DNA of 64,000 nt from Amphirosellinia nigrospora (taxonomy: Eukaryota; Ascomycota; Sordariomycetes; Xylariales; Xylariaceae), in assembly GCA_004123355.1 (NCBI GenBank), contig SCHM01000001.1, positions 1,542,001 to 1,606,000 on the forward strand, written 5' to 3'. Shown piece by piece: positions 12,721 to 25,412 of the stretch. The notes under the pieces were generated by a model that did no database searches, was not told where the DNA came from, and saw only the letters and a program-made list of their open reading frames with translations. Each line of letters starts with the position of its first letter. Positions within the stretch are counted from its first letter, which is position 1. Both the position numbers and the translations under genes were made by a program.

Positions 12721-15040
12721 GGCGACAGAACGCTGATATCGAGACTGGTGGTCAAGTTGGTGGTTGTGGTGATGGTGGTAAGCCGAGATGGGCGTCGACA
12801 GGCTCAAGGAGGGCAGATTGGCTGTTATTGGGTCGTCGGGCGGTGGGATATGTCGCTGGACAAACCGTGGCACAGCGGGATATGGTGAAAATACCTAGAT
12901 AGATACTTTTGTGCGTAGTGTGGCCGCTGGAGGGATCGCGACAGATAAACCTAGAGCAGAGATTGAGGTTGAGGTTGTTGTGAGAAAGACAGAGGCAGAG
13001 GCGGACGGGATCACGCCAGAGAACGGGGTTAGACACAGTCAAGCGACGACTGCACGAGACTAGTAGGACTAGGACCAGAACCAGGATCGTTAGTGCTGGA
13101 AGGGAATAGAACCCGACAAAAAGTAAGAGCAATTGTTTTTTTTTTGGTGTTGATCTAGAGGAGAAGAAAAAAAGAAGGCGGCAGACCAGATAGGGTGGTG
13201 ATAAGTCAGGCGAGACAAGACAGGGCAGGACCGTCAACGGTAGGTAGGCAGGGTGATCGCTTGTGAGGCGATATGGGCGGGCTGCAGCCAGTTGAGGGCA
13301 GGACTGAGGACTGAGGACTGGTGAGGGAGCGAAGGCGGGGTTGCAAAGGGTGCAGGGCAAAAAGATGTGGGCATGGGCATGGGCAGATGCCAAATGACTT
13401 GGAACAAAAAATATCACTGCCACGGGTACCGTCACGGTACCTCGTGTATACATAGGCAGCCGCGGGCAGACGTGGGCTAGGGAAGAAGTAGAGGTAGCTG
13501 GGGGTACCTGATGTGATTACCTAAACAGAAAGACTCTGGAAAGCTAGAACGAGATAGGCCTAGTTACAGGCTACCTAGAGATCGTCGTCAACCCCTCCAC
13601 CTTTGTTACCCTTTGCTGCTACCGGAGATACATTGCCAGCTGCACAGAAGACCAACATAGGGAGGTTGCTGTGAGCTAGGCATTGTGCATAGATAAAACA
13701 ATGACCAAGACAAGCCAAACAAACCAGCTACATAATCAAAAATTTGTCATAGATCGGGTGGGACAAAGGTAACATCTTGATTGTAAGCCAGTCTGCATTT
13801 TCAACTATGCCTATTCCCTTGCTACATTATGAGGATTCACACCACAACCACCTAAAGTATGTAGGCAGACACCTAAAATTGGAAATATAATTAGGTAGAA
13901 TAGGTAGCAATACAATACCTAATTATCTGAGTCCCTGTAGGTACGTTCAACTTGGAATACTTGTACATGGTAGACTGGATATTAGGTAGATATTGGTACA
14001 TGATTCGGGGTATCTGTAGCATACGAGACGCTAGAGCCGGCCATGAGAGATGACGCAGCAGCCGTTTTGTTACCAATTGCTGTTCACTTACCATAAAGCC
14101 TAATGCTTTGAAAATCTTGTTTAAATTACTGACGTACCTGAAACACAATTCGGGATGATGTACTACCCAGGCAAGGTCGAAGGTAAGGGTGGGAATACGT
14201 AAGCAGGGGCAGGTTATCAACCACTGCCTTGTAGGGTGGCGACGTCATGCGCGCAATTTAAGTTTCGGCATAGCCTATCGTGGATAGGCCAACGACGTGA
14301 TAGGTCAGAGGGTAGGGCCTAGTGTGCCTAGGTAACTGCTTAATCTGTTACCTAGCGATTGGGGTAGAGACCCATCCAAACATTCTTCATCGCAAACAAA
14401 CATATTCAAAATCCGAACACTACCTGTGCGACGCATACATAACTGGTAACCTATTACAAATGGTGGACAGGCAACTCCAATCTTCGGACTGCCTGTACAT
14501 ACTAGAGATGTTATGCATTGTTGATATCACCGCCCTTGTTCATGTACTTTCATGCGCCGAGTCGGTTGCCAGTCGTTGAGCGAGACGATCCCTTGCAAGA
14601 GCAAGGGAGGAGAGGATGTTTGCCGTGGGCCTTGCTGCGCCGACGTCGACTCTCCCCATCTTCGTAAGCCAATGTCGAGTCTCTACACTAATCTGCCTTG
14701 CCGAACCACTGTAGTCAGCTCATGTCGGTACCGTCGAGTCTAGACCAACTTGGTGTTGCCCAGCCTCTACGGTGCCAGGGTTGCTTGCCGCCGTCTGCTA
14801 TCCCGTGACTTGCATCACTACATCTGCTTAAGAGTACCTGGGTACGGATGCATTCCAAGGGTCAACCTGGGTATGATTTATAGAACCGACCACACGGTTC
14901 ACGGTCAGCCGCTTTATGGTCAGCCGCTTTACGGTCGTCTAACAGGTCGCAAGTGCTTCTAAAGATACTTGAATCCAGACTCCATTTTCCCTAGCCAAGT
15001 ATATTAAGATCAGGTACTACAAACAGGCCGTCATGGGCCT
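12721..15040. other. Long intergenic region upstream of the phosphatase
   Basis: Holds the promoter/5' leader of the phosphatase (12721 to about 13500) and the 3' flank of AXL2. No gene recognised. A 15-bp direct repeat (GGTCAGCCGCTTTAT/C) occurs twice at about 14902-14933, and TAGGTA-type words are frequent between 13850 and 14350. Confidence 0.45.
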
Positions 15041-18000
15041 TCAGATATAAACCGGAAAGCTGCCATCGCTTGCCACTCCATCCCATTCGCCCAGGACCGA
15101 CTCGGGCGGCCGTATATCTTCCCAAGCATCCTCATCGTCGTCGTCCGCCCACGCGCTCCGCACACTCCGCACACTCCGCACGCTCTTGGCACTGTGAAAT
15201 GTTCTAATACTTCGCTTCGAAAGTGTAGTCTGCAGCGCTCTTGGTTCGCTCACGCCATCTGCCATCACAGCTTTGCTGGCCCGCGATGGTGTCTCGGGCA
15301 GCTGCCTCGGCCTCGATGCAGCCCACTCATTGTGAGGCGATGGTGTCTGAGACGACATCATGACTCGAAACCCGTCGAGCGCTCGCTGCTCACGGATACG
15401 ACTTATACGTAAGCGTTCTTCGCGAGAGTCCCGTATCTTGCTCCGCCTATGCGTTAACCGCGCTTGCGAAAGAGATGATATCGAGCCAGACTTGCGGCCT
15501 GACCTATGCGTAAAGACCCCGGTTTTCTTCCTCATGTCTGTGGGCGTTACCGGTGGCTCGACCTTACTAGGTGTTTTGACGGGCAGTTGCTGGGATGGCT
15601 CGCTTTGGCTTCGGAACACATTCGCTGAGCCTCCCAGGCTCGTAAATACGCCTGGTACGGGCCACCGATCGGGGGACACGAGGGATGATTCCGTGGGGTG
15701 GGTTTGCCAGTTTTCGCTCTGGATTACGCCTGCCCGAGGCTCTTCTCTAATTGCGGGTTTTGCGTGGACGATGTCTTTGTAAGAAATACCCAGCGAATCC
15801 CATGTTGTATTACCATCTCGAGCCCCGTTTTGTTCCTTGATCGCAGTGGGCGACCTCGGGCCTTCGCTAGGAAGATTTGTTGGTGCAGGCAGCCTGAATT
15901 TCCGTTGAGACCTCGTTATGGAACCGCCACCGAAGAATGGTATCGAGTCATCAGTCCTCCTACTTAATTGTCGCGCCTCGCCTGGCCTACTCGGTATATG
16001 GACCACCGTGGGTCTTGCGATGACATTGGGGCTCGCTGTAGCTGCCCCTTGTGTAGATCCGGAGACGAGGATGCTTGTGCGAGTTGTAACGTCTGTAGAT
16101 TCACTGAGGCGGTTATGACGTTGTGTATTTCCCAACCTCTTTGACGGACTCCCTTGTTTCCAAACATGGGAAAGCCTATGGTGGACTCCACGGGAGCCGT
16201 TATTTTTATTCTTGTGGTGACCCGGTCTTCGCGGTGCTGCATAGCCGGCAATAGATGTCTTCTCATCATCAGAGACATAGTCATATTTTCTACCTGCCGT
16301 GTAGGCAAGCTCCGGCGTGGGCTGTATACTAAACGGCTCGGCAACACTTGGAACCATTAAGTCAATTTTCTTGGCGGGCACATATTCAACCGGCCTCCGT
16401 GCGTTTGGGAATAGATCTTCTTGGGTGATGAGTACTGCTTCCCCGATACTTGTATCAGAGAGTAAACTGATTTCGTCAGTGCCTGTCGGGGACGGCCGGG
16501 ATTGTCGTCCTGTGAACCAAGAACCCCCTGTCTCAGCCCTAGCGTGACCTCGATTTACTGTCGCGATAACGCCCGGATGCGTGGTCATGGCGTGTGGGGT
16601 GACATGGTCTACCTCTGTCTTTCCGTTGGAGGAGGTTTCTGGTGTAGCACTACTTGGCTTGACAGATGATACTTGTGGTCCTGGATCCATCAGCCTACGG
16701 ATATCATGTAACGAAGCTCCCGTGAAACCATTTGCCACAAAACTGCCTGGCACAGGCCTCGAGACCTCTGAGAAGTTAAGTTTCTTCGCCTGGTCCCTCC
16801 GTCTCCGTACCCCGAAGATGAAAAGGATGATAGAGACCAAAACAGCCACGATGGGAATCACGATAAGCCAGTACAAGTTCCTTCGCGAATCGTCTTTCTT
16901 GGCAGCTGGGCTGGGGCTTTGTGTTGGACTTTGCGTTGGGCTTTGCGTCGGAGGATGCTCGATCACGTGCATGCTTAAATATTTTTGCCTCTTTGTCATT
17001 TGTACGCTTATCGACTGCATTAAAAGTAACCCGCATCTCATTTGCAAAGCCCGCGGGCAGAGTCGTGGGCACTGTACCGGAAAGAATCTTGGACGAATCG
17101 TCAAAGCGGACCCAGGAGTTGTCGGGCTGCGTCCCAGCCATTATTTGAGTATCCATAGGGGCGAACAGGAAGTTGGTGATATCAAACGAGAAGTCGAGGC
17201 CTGATGATACAGTGAGATCGGGGAGATCGGACGTGAAGATTGGGTTGTGAAAAGTCACCGCCAGGGTCACGTTGAGAACGTCTGAAAATTTATCCACTAC
17301 CGCGATTGTGATATTCTTCGGCTCTGCCAATGTGTCGGGGGTCCCGCTGAGTTTCCACGTGTCTTCGTCGAACGAAAGCCACGCCGGCAGCCCATCGGCG
17401 ACGATGGAAGAAATATTTTCTGGCATTAACGGCTGCTTGTCTAGTTTTAAGATTTTGGGTAGATCTGTGTACTCCAGTTGTTTACCTCTCGTGGCGTTTA
17501 ATTCGACGACAGGTTCCTCGGCGGTTAATTCGTGAGAACCAACCGCGATTGAGAAGTCGACAGATGCTGAGGAGAACCCGACGACATCTGAGGCGACTAT
17601 CTGAAAGTCGAATTTCTGAGGCGGTTGTACGAGATACTCGAAGGGTGGCGTTTTCCCTGAAAAAGCGAGTTTTCCAGCGTCGAATTCAATCCATGAAGGA
17701 AGAGGCGCGTTGTCACCCGTTACTGCGTAATAATTCAGGGCCGGGCCCTGGCCGCTCATACTTTTATCATCATCTCTTTTGGTATCTCGAGCTTGGCCTT
17801 GGGCATTTCCGTCCCCTGCAGCGCCGATGCTGAAAGTATTTGGGTCGAACGAGAACGAGAACTCGGTTGATGGATGAAGCAAAACGGAAGCAGGCGCGGA
17901 GTATGATCCAAATTTTTTAATCTGTTCTTCGAGCGGTACTTGCACTTTGGGCTCCGGATTGCGCGATACGACGAGCGTTGCGTTGGCGGCCGTCGAGCCC

Positions 18001-18380
18001 ATATTGTCGCTTGCTACGAGGCTGATTACAACGCCGACCAGTGTCTCGCTCGAGGGTATCGATGCTTCGTCGGGAGTGCCCGAGAGCTTCCGGGTCATGC
18101 TATCGAGGGAAAGCCAAGATGGCGAGCCGTCGGCTAGCGCGTAGGTCATCTCCGTATCGGACGCGAACGTCAGAGGCGAGAAGACGAATGAGAACGGCTG
18201 CGAGACTCGCGCCACGGGCGGGAGTTGCGAGTTCAAGGGGAAGTAGGATATCGGCGTGCCGGCAGTGGGCTCAACACTGTTCAGTAGTAAGATGGCGAGT
18301 TGGCTGGCGATAAACCATCGCAAGCGCCATGATGAAATCGCGATGGTGTTGCTGCGACGTGGAGTAGCCTGCGACCGCAT
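15041..18380 (-). CDS. AXL2: Axl2-like cadherin-domain plasma-membrane protein
   Basis: Large single-pass protein of the Axl2 type. In yeast it marks the axial bud site; in filamentous fungi homologues act in septation or conidiation (family knowledge). Start is the ATG at 18380, giving a basic then hydrophobic signal-anchor (about residues 15-35). The ectodomain carries repeated dystroglycan-type cadherin (CADG) units, recognised by PSWLSLDSMTRKLSGTPDEA, LPSWIEFDAGKLAFSGKTPP, LPAWLSFDEDTWKLSGTPDT and SWVRFDDSSKILSGTVP. Then come a threefold TQSP spacer, a membrane helix (LYWLIVIPIVAVLVSIILFI), an RRRR stop-transfer and a long serine-rich cytosolic tail with a VRSVRSVRS repeat before an acidic DDDDEDAWED stretch. 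One frame change near 16980 lies in an A/T run and reads as one extra base (or two missing). No intron seen. Confidence 0.85.
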
Positions 18381-21300
18381 CGCGAAAGGGGACCTCGACG
18401 GTAGCGGCGTTGATAACAATTCACTCTTGTCATAAGAACATCAACCACGCTGATTGTGTTTGCATTGAGGGTTTCCTAGATGCTGTGATAAAGTCGTAGC
18501 TGTGCTTCGTCTCTAGGTGCTAGGTATTCGCCGTCTCGCGCATGCGCATCGTGCGTATATGGATTATCTAAAGTGTCAGAAGAGAAATATCGCGACAGAG
18601 GAAACTTCACGCGTAAACGAAGATCACAATCGCGACCGAGCTTTCCATCCCTCCCACCCCTTCCCATCTCATCAGCTCCCCCACCCTGTCTTTCCACGAA
18701 GCCGGCTGCTTTCCACCTTAACCAATCTATAGGCTCGCATTACGGCTCTCTACAATGCAATGTAGTAGAAAGGAGGCCACTTCAAACTTTGCCCCTTACC
18801 CGTTTGGGGTATCGCTCTCGTGTCCTCGAACGCGACTGGCACGCGATTCCTCTATATCCTGGGTAAGACGTCACACATTTCCCTTGGCCCGCGGGGCACT
18901 ATATTGGCTTAGGGTTCCATGGTACTGGTAAGTTTTCGACTAGCGGCTGGCGGGATTCTGGCGTTGGAATTCTTTGGGGTCAGACGATGTCTTAGCCACG
19001 GGCCATTAGCATTCCGGAGTTGAAGGAGGGATGAGGTCATGGTCGATATTCAATTTCAATTAATTGAAGGCTAGTTGATATTCGATATTTATTTCATGCT
19101 TCAAGATATCCCTTCGATCCTTTCAAGCAGGGGATATGGGCTATTATAAGGTTTTATGATTAACGATTGCGGCGCATGTATGTGCACTGGTGCGGCTTCC
19201 GCTTCTAAGGTGCATCAAATACCAGGCCCTTCGTCGTTGTTGACGATGTGTCACTCACTTTTACTTGAATCCAAATAGGGAAAAGCTCTAGACAGGTGAG
19301 TTTTGCCTCAAGCTAGCACCCCTTGAACAAACCGCACCGCCAGCGTCCTGCGCAAGGAAACAAATGACACCTCGGCCGCCTAGTTTAACTGATAACGAGA
19401 GTCTTGATCTCAAAGTTATGAGTAAGCTTCTTGTGTTAGATATTAGTTGGAGGTTTTGAATATTTAAGAAATACTGAAATTGAACATAGCTCTCCGATTA
19501 TGGTACGGCCCGACGTATTTAACATCGTACTCCTCCCTCTGACCCTCCAGGGGCAGATATAATAAAACTCAGTCGTCTCTTTTAGCTTCATTATCCGTGT
19601 GCGTATTTTGGAGGCACGTTCAAATCGTTTACGAAACTTGGAGTGCTGGGGATATTGCTTCGCATTTGGTGTGCTCGGGCTTCTGGCTAATTGTCTTTCT
19701 ATGGTCCTGTTGGGCTGCTAGCTGCTGCGATGGCTTTGCGAACGTACTAACTAAGTTACTGATGACTCTCGTCTTCGTCTCTACGGTTTGTCTCAGTGCT
19801 GTTTCCAAGCAATACTCTCACTGCTGCTACAAAGTTGTCATAAGACACTCCAAGCAGCGGTAACAACAAAGAGGAATCATCGCCGTCTATAGCCGTTCCC
19901 TAGAGGGCAATAGCGTCACCGTCATTTCCTACCCTTTCCTATTAGTTACGAACAAAGGTGTAAGGAATAAATTTCTATTAATAGGGTCAAACTTAGTTCT
20001 GTATGTAAGGATCTCTTGAATGGTATCTATGTTGCCCGAATTATCTGCAAAATGCAGCTACTCCACTGAATGGTTCTCGGGCAGACACCATCCTGAGCGC
20101 CTCTATACAGAACTGTCTTTGTGGGCTCCATATGACCAGTCCACACACTGCTGATATTCCAGGAAGCAAGTAATTGCCGAATGAGCTTAAAATCTCCGAC
20201 GGTTATGACCTCAACTACAAGTGTTAAGGGACTTTCTCTTGTAACTAGTCGGGGATTGCCAACGGGTCTGCCATCACTAAAATTCAATGTATGGGTTAAG
20301 CGAGCAGAACTAGAGAAAGAGAAAGCTAACTATACGAAATGACAGTAAGCGAATTTAGGAGTCAGTGACTAGACATTACTCTTGTTTAATAGCTGATTTT
20401 CGATGTTGTGCTTATTTTGCAACGCTATAGACTTGGGAGAAAACAACTGAACAGGTCGCTGGAATTAGCATCACAACCATTACGAGACGAAATCGACACG
20501 TGTATGCAAAATAATCACTGACTGTTTCCTGGAGAAACCAGTAAAGATAGTCTGTTATACTTTAATGGGTTGAATTATGACTAAACTCACGATCGCACAG
20601 GGCCATATGTCTCTTGCACCAAACCCTTAAGTCTACAATTATAGTTTTCAACCTCTTTTGAAGTTATGTTAAGTTCAAATCGTTCGAGAAGGAAATTGTC
20701 CTTCAAGATTAAGTTTTGGCGATAATGTAAAGTAGCCAGAGCAGCAAAATCTTTTCAAGTTTCGCAGTCTTTACTACTCTTGTTGCTAGTATTAGTCTGC
20801 TTTCATTGCGAACGAAGAAAACCCCTATTCGAGTCTCTAGGATTTATTATTTAGTATCGCTACCGGTGTCTGATCTGTGTCCAATGCCCCAGTTCTTGAG
20901 ATTTATGTTACAAGGCACCACTTGATCTCCCGATATCTCATCCGGACCCCCAAAAGCCTCATTTGCCCAGGCTCCACGAAGACTCCACATGTGACAAGGG
21001 CTTGTGTTCAATTTCTTGGAATTTGGAGTTCAATTCAGCTAATAATCTCTTTGGGGTCTCTGGGGCACTGGTTTCCTAATTCTGACTTAATGTAACTTCG
21101 CTTATGCCCTCAATTTATACAAAAATTATAGGACCTTTGCTTCCTCGCAGGCCTCCGAGAGTATGACTCTTCCCGGGGGGTCGAGGCTATTCCGACCAAT
21201 GCTGTTATGCCAGCCCTTGGGGCTCCTAAGCTGGCTTGTGAGGTCCAGAAAAGTTGTCCCCTAGCAGTCCTGTATCAAGTTCGAAATCTACATTCATGAC

Positions 21301-22666
21301 CTAGAGTGATTTTGAAAGAACCCTACACTCTAGACATCTGCAGGGTTAAATTCCTCTTCTCTCTATATTATAAATCTGGATACCATACTGAATTAGCCCC
21401 GGATGGGCCCGGGATAGGTGGTAATCTGGCAATTACTTATCTATAACAGGGCTTAGTTACATTCCCGCTTCTTTCGGAACTCCTGAACCGTGTAACTTAG
21501 CCCTATGGTGTGTTACTCTGTGGCGGTGAAGCTATTATGGGCTTGAGGCATTTCCAGATGCGATACAACTCGAGTCATAACTGAGGAAGACAACACAGAT
21601 AATTAGGGAATCTATTGATTAAATAGAACGTAAGATGTTAAGACGAAAAATCTAAAACTTCTAGACTGTGTGCTTAGCTAAGTGTAAAAGTGAATAGTGT
21701 AAGAAAATTTGGTGATTTTACATCCCAGTATTCTTGTTAATTGCCCCTATTCCTACTCAATCTCATTTGGCCCCTTTTAAATAGTGTACACACGCACTAC
21801 TTCATTACCTGTAATAGCTTTGGGGTAATTTATGCATTGTGAGCTCCTTACGTCGGAAGGTTGTAGCTGGAAGTAGAGGAGAATAAGTGGCGTAATTCGA
21901 TAGTACGCCATAACTCGAAGTAAGTTACTAGCTAATGGCATGGTGGCGAAAATTTGTTAAGATGTGAAGCCTTGGGCCCCCTGACTTGAGAATGGCGGAG
22001 GGCGTCGGCGGCCTGTTGCTTGACTGCGAGGATTAAAATTGCTTTCGTAAGGTACACTTAGCAAATTCTTACAACTAAATTAATATCGAACACTGATACA
22101 GACAATTAATGCTAAAGTAGTGCCAGTAAATTATAAAGGTAAATTAGGCACAGGAGAAAAAGGGGTAAAATAACACGGTAAAGATACGTAAAACACCAGA
22201 TTCCCTTGTGTATTTCGCTTTTGTACTTGGCTACATACCTCGGAGATCTCGAATTTTTGGAATTAATCAATAGATTGCGTTCCTCTCGATCAACAGATTC
22301 CCCTTGTTACAAAGTGACTACGCCCCGTATTGGATGAGTAATTATCAGGTTACCTCCTATTCTAGTGTCACAATCACACTGAGCCAACTCAATGCTGGCA
22401 ACGGATATTACACTGATAACCACATCCACATTACAAAGAGTGGAAAATGGCACACTAGTTTATTTCCGTTGAGCAAGTTTACGTAGCTATAAACAAATGT
22501 TAAACACACCCCCTACCCTTTGTGCTGGTAGCACCATCAAGAGCCCAGCCCGGAGCCCAACAAAAATGTTAAGGTCCCAACTGTCATATGTTTCACAACC
22601 TTTATTTGGGGCATAGCAAATAGAAACGAGAGATAGATAGCTGTAGACTAGTCCCATATATTTCAA
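18381..22666. other. Gene-poor AT-rich region
   Basis: About 4.3 kb without a recognisable intact gene. AT content rises from about 19.0 kb and open frames are short and without conserved motifs. The only structured item I find is the degenerate coding repeat at 20991-21185, reported separately. The immediate promoter of AXL2 is at 18381 to about 18900. The rest looks like decayed intergenic or transposon-derived DNA, but I cannot name a family. Confidence 0.5.
20991..21185 (+). repeat. Dispersed coding-like repeat, copy A
   Basis: Aligns by eye to the reverse complement of 40803-40995 over about 195 bases with roughly four of five positions equal. Conserved blocks include GGGCTTGTG, AATCTCTTTGGGGTCTCT, GGTTTCCTAATTC, TATGCCCTCAATT and GGACCTTTGC. 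The plus-strand translation reads CDKGLCS..W.LEFNSANNL FGVS, matching copy B. A stop follows soon after. Probably the remnant of a repeated gene or element. Confidence 0.7.
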
Positions 22667-23350
22667 CTAGGTACGGCGGTCAAAGTACCATTTGGCGTTG
22701 TCCGTGTCGGAGACGGGCCATGACAAGATGTCAGCTCCCGTTTGAGTCGAGCCACCACTGACGTTAAGTTGGCCTCGGGATTTGACCTTGTTATTGATAC
22801 TATTAAATCACGGCATTAAAATTTGTTTAATTCGCTCGTATAGTAACGAATAAAAAATAAGTCTTACGTGAACACATCATAACCGTTAGTGGGGATCGAT
22901 TTGATTGTCCAGCGAGTGGTATGATCCGCAGGCGACATCTGCGGAGTGGAGGTAATCTTGTTGTCATCTATGGTATATAATTAATTAGTTGTGGATCAAG
23001 ACGATACAAGGAAATCTTGCTGCCGACCAGTAGCAGTCAGGAAGTATCCTGTGAGAGAATTGATGATCAGGTACTCGGCGTGGTCCCCAGAGCCGTCGAC
23101 ATGAGCTAGCTGCCACACGGCATTGTTGGCCGGATTGGAGCGTTCTCTGGGACTGCATATTAAAGTCAATACTGATCAGATGTTCATGGTCTCTTGAGGC
23201 AGTTTGTTGTGGTGGTGGTTGAAGGGCAAAGGATGACTTACTAGGTGCGAACCACAGCTCCAGCTTCCATGCCGCCGCCCCAGGAGTTAGCACTGAGGTT
23301 TGGTGCCTGGTAGGGCACAATCTCGTAGAGTCCGGGACTGTGAAACCCAT
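22667..23350 (-). CDS. Ricin-B-fold (beta-trefoil) lectin
   Basis: Small single-domain protein of the ricin-B lectin fold. It shows the three expected subdomain signatures ending in a Trp motif: NAVWQL, TTRWTI and NAKWYF, and a start FHSPGLYEIV typical of fungal one-domain lectins. Four exons: 23350-23242, 23152-23028, 22967-22868 and 22799-22667, with introns of 89, 60 and 68 bp; the second donor (GTCGGC) is weak. One base is missing just after the ATG at 23350 (M-G-F-H frame); with it the coding length is 468 bases, 155 residues. No signal peptide is seen, so it is probably cytosolic, as for many fungal defence lectins (inference). Sugar specificity cannot be read. It stands alone in a gene-poor region. 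Confidence 0.75.
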
Positions 23351-24821
23351 TGTAGGAATTGTGAGAATGTTTGAAAGTGGAATTGATGTTTGATGATATG
23401 TCTGTGTAGCTTAGTCTAGAAGAAATCATGGGAATTCTGGTTGGAATTATTCGGGGTTTTATAATCTGGACTCGTTGAACTCCTACATCTGACCTCTGCT
23501 ATCACTCTCCTGAAATGGCAATTTCAATGCTGTTGTAAAATCATTGGCATGAAGCGTAGGCGAGTTCATGGCTGGCTGGAATACCCATGTTCCATTCCTA
23601 ATCTGTCACGAAGTACTTTAAGTTGCAATCAACTATGCCACGAAACTAGGGAACTGAGAATAATAGAAGTTGATCGTCGGTAGCACACATATATGCAGAC
23701 GCAGTAATATTAATGAAGTTGTGATGTTTGGTGATCTTGGTACAACCTTCAACCCAGCCATCAGCATCACACAACATACAAATATGCCGTCACAATATAG
23801 GCCACATATTGATGATTGGACCTATTTAGATTGAGACTTACTACTCCCGCAATATGTCGTCCGTTATGTAAGTTAAGTCAAGAGGCAATTGGTCCACATG
23901 ATAGAGTGACGCTCGTATGCCTACCAAGAACGAAGCAACCAACATTCCGAGATGCATATTATAGAACATGCACTATAATCATTCAGCTTGGTCATGTTAC
24001 ACCACACGGGTGGCGGGTAGCTGAATACCATGTTATTCTATTCTAACCTTAGTTGATCGAGCTAGGAGTTACCTTCTTACGAGACCTGCGGCTTTTGCAA
24101 CATGTCTAGCTATTGTCGGCATACCGGAATGTCCCTCTGCGTGGTCTAGAGCGTACTGCACCGAAATGGAACTTCTTGTGGTTCTGTCGGCGAGTTGTCA
24201 CTACTCCCGTCGCTGATCAGGCTACACTGGCGGGAGCTTGCATAACATCATGAATAGCTGTGTTCGAGCAGGCTGCAGGCAAGCGGTCTAGGTGTGACGA
24301 TAGCGTCATACCCAAATCCCAGGGTTCATCTAATCTTGGTTGACACTAGACTAGTTCCATCCCGAAAAGGGGCGCGGGCCATCCCGCACCCTAGCTCGAT
24401 ACCAACCTTGCGCAGATCAGCCGAGACAATTGGCTCAGACATGTCATTTATCATGTAGTTTCAGCGGTTAACTGCCGGCGTTCCGTAAGACGGCGAGTTA
24501 CGGCAATGATATGATAGTGCTAGTTCCCATCTTCCGTAATAACCAATCATTCGGAGAATAGAAGAGCGCGAGTGCACTCATGCATGTCACAAATTCAAAT
24601 GTAGGTGAGGCGAGAGTGAGACCTATCGGGCTTAGTAATACTCTATAAATCGAAGCTACCACGTTAAGGTATGGATACATCGCTTGTCGCTCTGGACACG
24701 GGCTAAGAAGCCGCGCTGCGGGATGTGCCAGTGATCGTCTGTAGGTTCCTCGTCAAGTGGCGTCATGATATAGTACTTCTCTAGTTCTAATGTGTATTGG
24801 ATCACGTCTATGTCTCCTCCC
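23351..24821. other. Intergenic stretch between lectin gene and MITE
   Basis: Promoter side of the lectin gene followed by unassigned DNA. I see no gene, tRNA or repeat with support. Confidence 0.45.
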
Positions 24822-24829
24822 TTTTAGGA

Positions 24830-25172
24830 TAGGGTTTGGACTTTTTACCCAAAACCCAATAACCCACCACCCATAAAAACCCAAGTGGGTGCCATGGGTA
24901 AAAAAAACCCATGGGTATTAAAAAACCCATGGGTATTAAAAACCCATAAAACAAACATTGTTTAAAAAGAATATTAAGCAAAAAGAACATTATTTCTTAA
25001 ATTTCAGATTAGTACAGAAAGATTAGTACATTTTTTTGGCTGCTAAATTTTGTATGCGTGGGTTTTTTTCCGTGGGTATTACCCATTCAAAAAACCCATG
25101 GGTTTTTTTGGGTACCCACGAAAACCCATGGGTTTTCCATGGGTACCCATGGGTACCCATTTCCGAACCCTA
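24830..25172. mobile_element. hAT-type MITE, 343 bp, with 8-bp target duplication
   Basis: Non-autonomous DNA element. The ends are inverted: TAGGGTTTGGA at 24830-24840 and TCCGAACCCTA at 25162-25172 (10 of 11 match). Identical 8-bp direct repeats TTTTAGGA flank it at 24822-24829 and 25173-25180. An 8-bp duplication with TAGGG-type ends is the hAT superfamily signature (family knowledge). The interior has no coding capacity. It carries seven CCATGG palindromes, mostly within ACCCATGGGT, clustered toward both ends around an AT-rich core. Such subterminal motifs are where hAT transposases bind. The open frames over it are only translations of the repeat. Confidence 0.88.
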
Positions 25173-25412
25173 TTTTAGGATACCAGTAGTCAGAGAGCGC
25201 TAACTTTAACACATGAAGAAATGGTTCGAAAACTAAACTAGACTGTCTGGACCCTTGAGCACGGCTTGGCATGAACTATTTCAGCTAGCCCCAATAAGAA
25301 TTGCATACAGTTGTAGATGATTGGTACGCTGTCAATTAATAATCTAGATGGCTTGCAGGGACACGGGACACAGCATCCGATAGTTACAAAGTGGGATTCA
25401 GGGTCCGCTCCA

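Noticed and set aside
18381-22666. RIP-mutated transposon called from AT-richness alone
   Set aside because: I cannot compute dinucleotide indices reliably by eye and found no transposase or reverse-transcriptase motif, so no family is claimed.
24808-25272. Open frames encoding repeated MGFLIPMGF-like peptides
   Set aside because: They are translations of the CCATGG repeats of the MITE and have no other coding signs.
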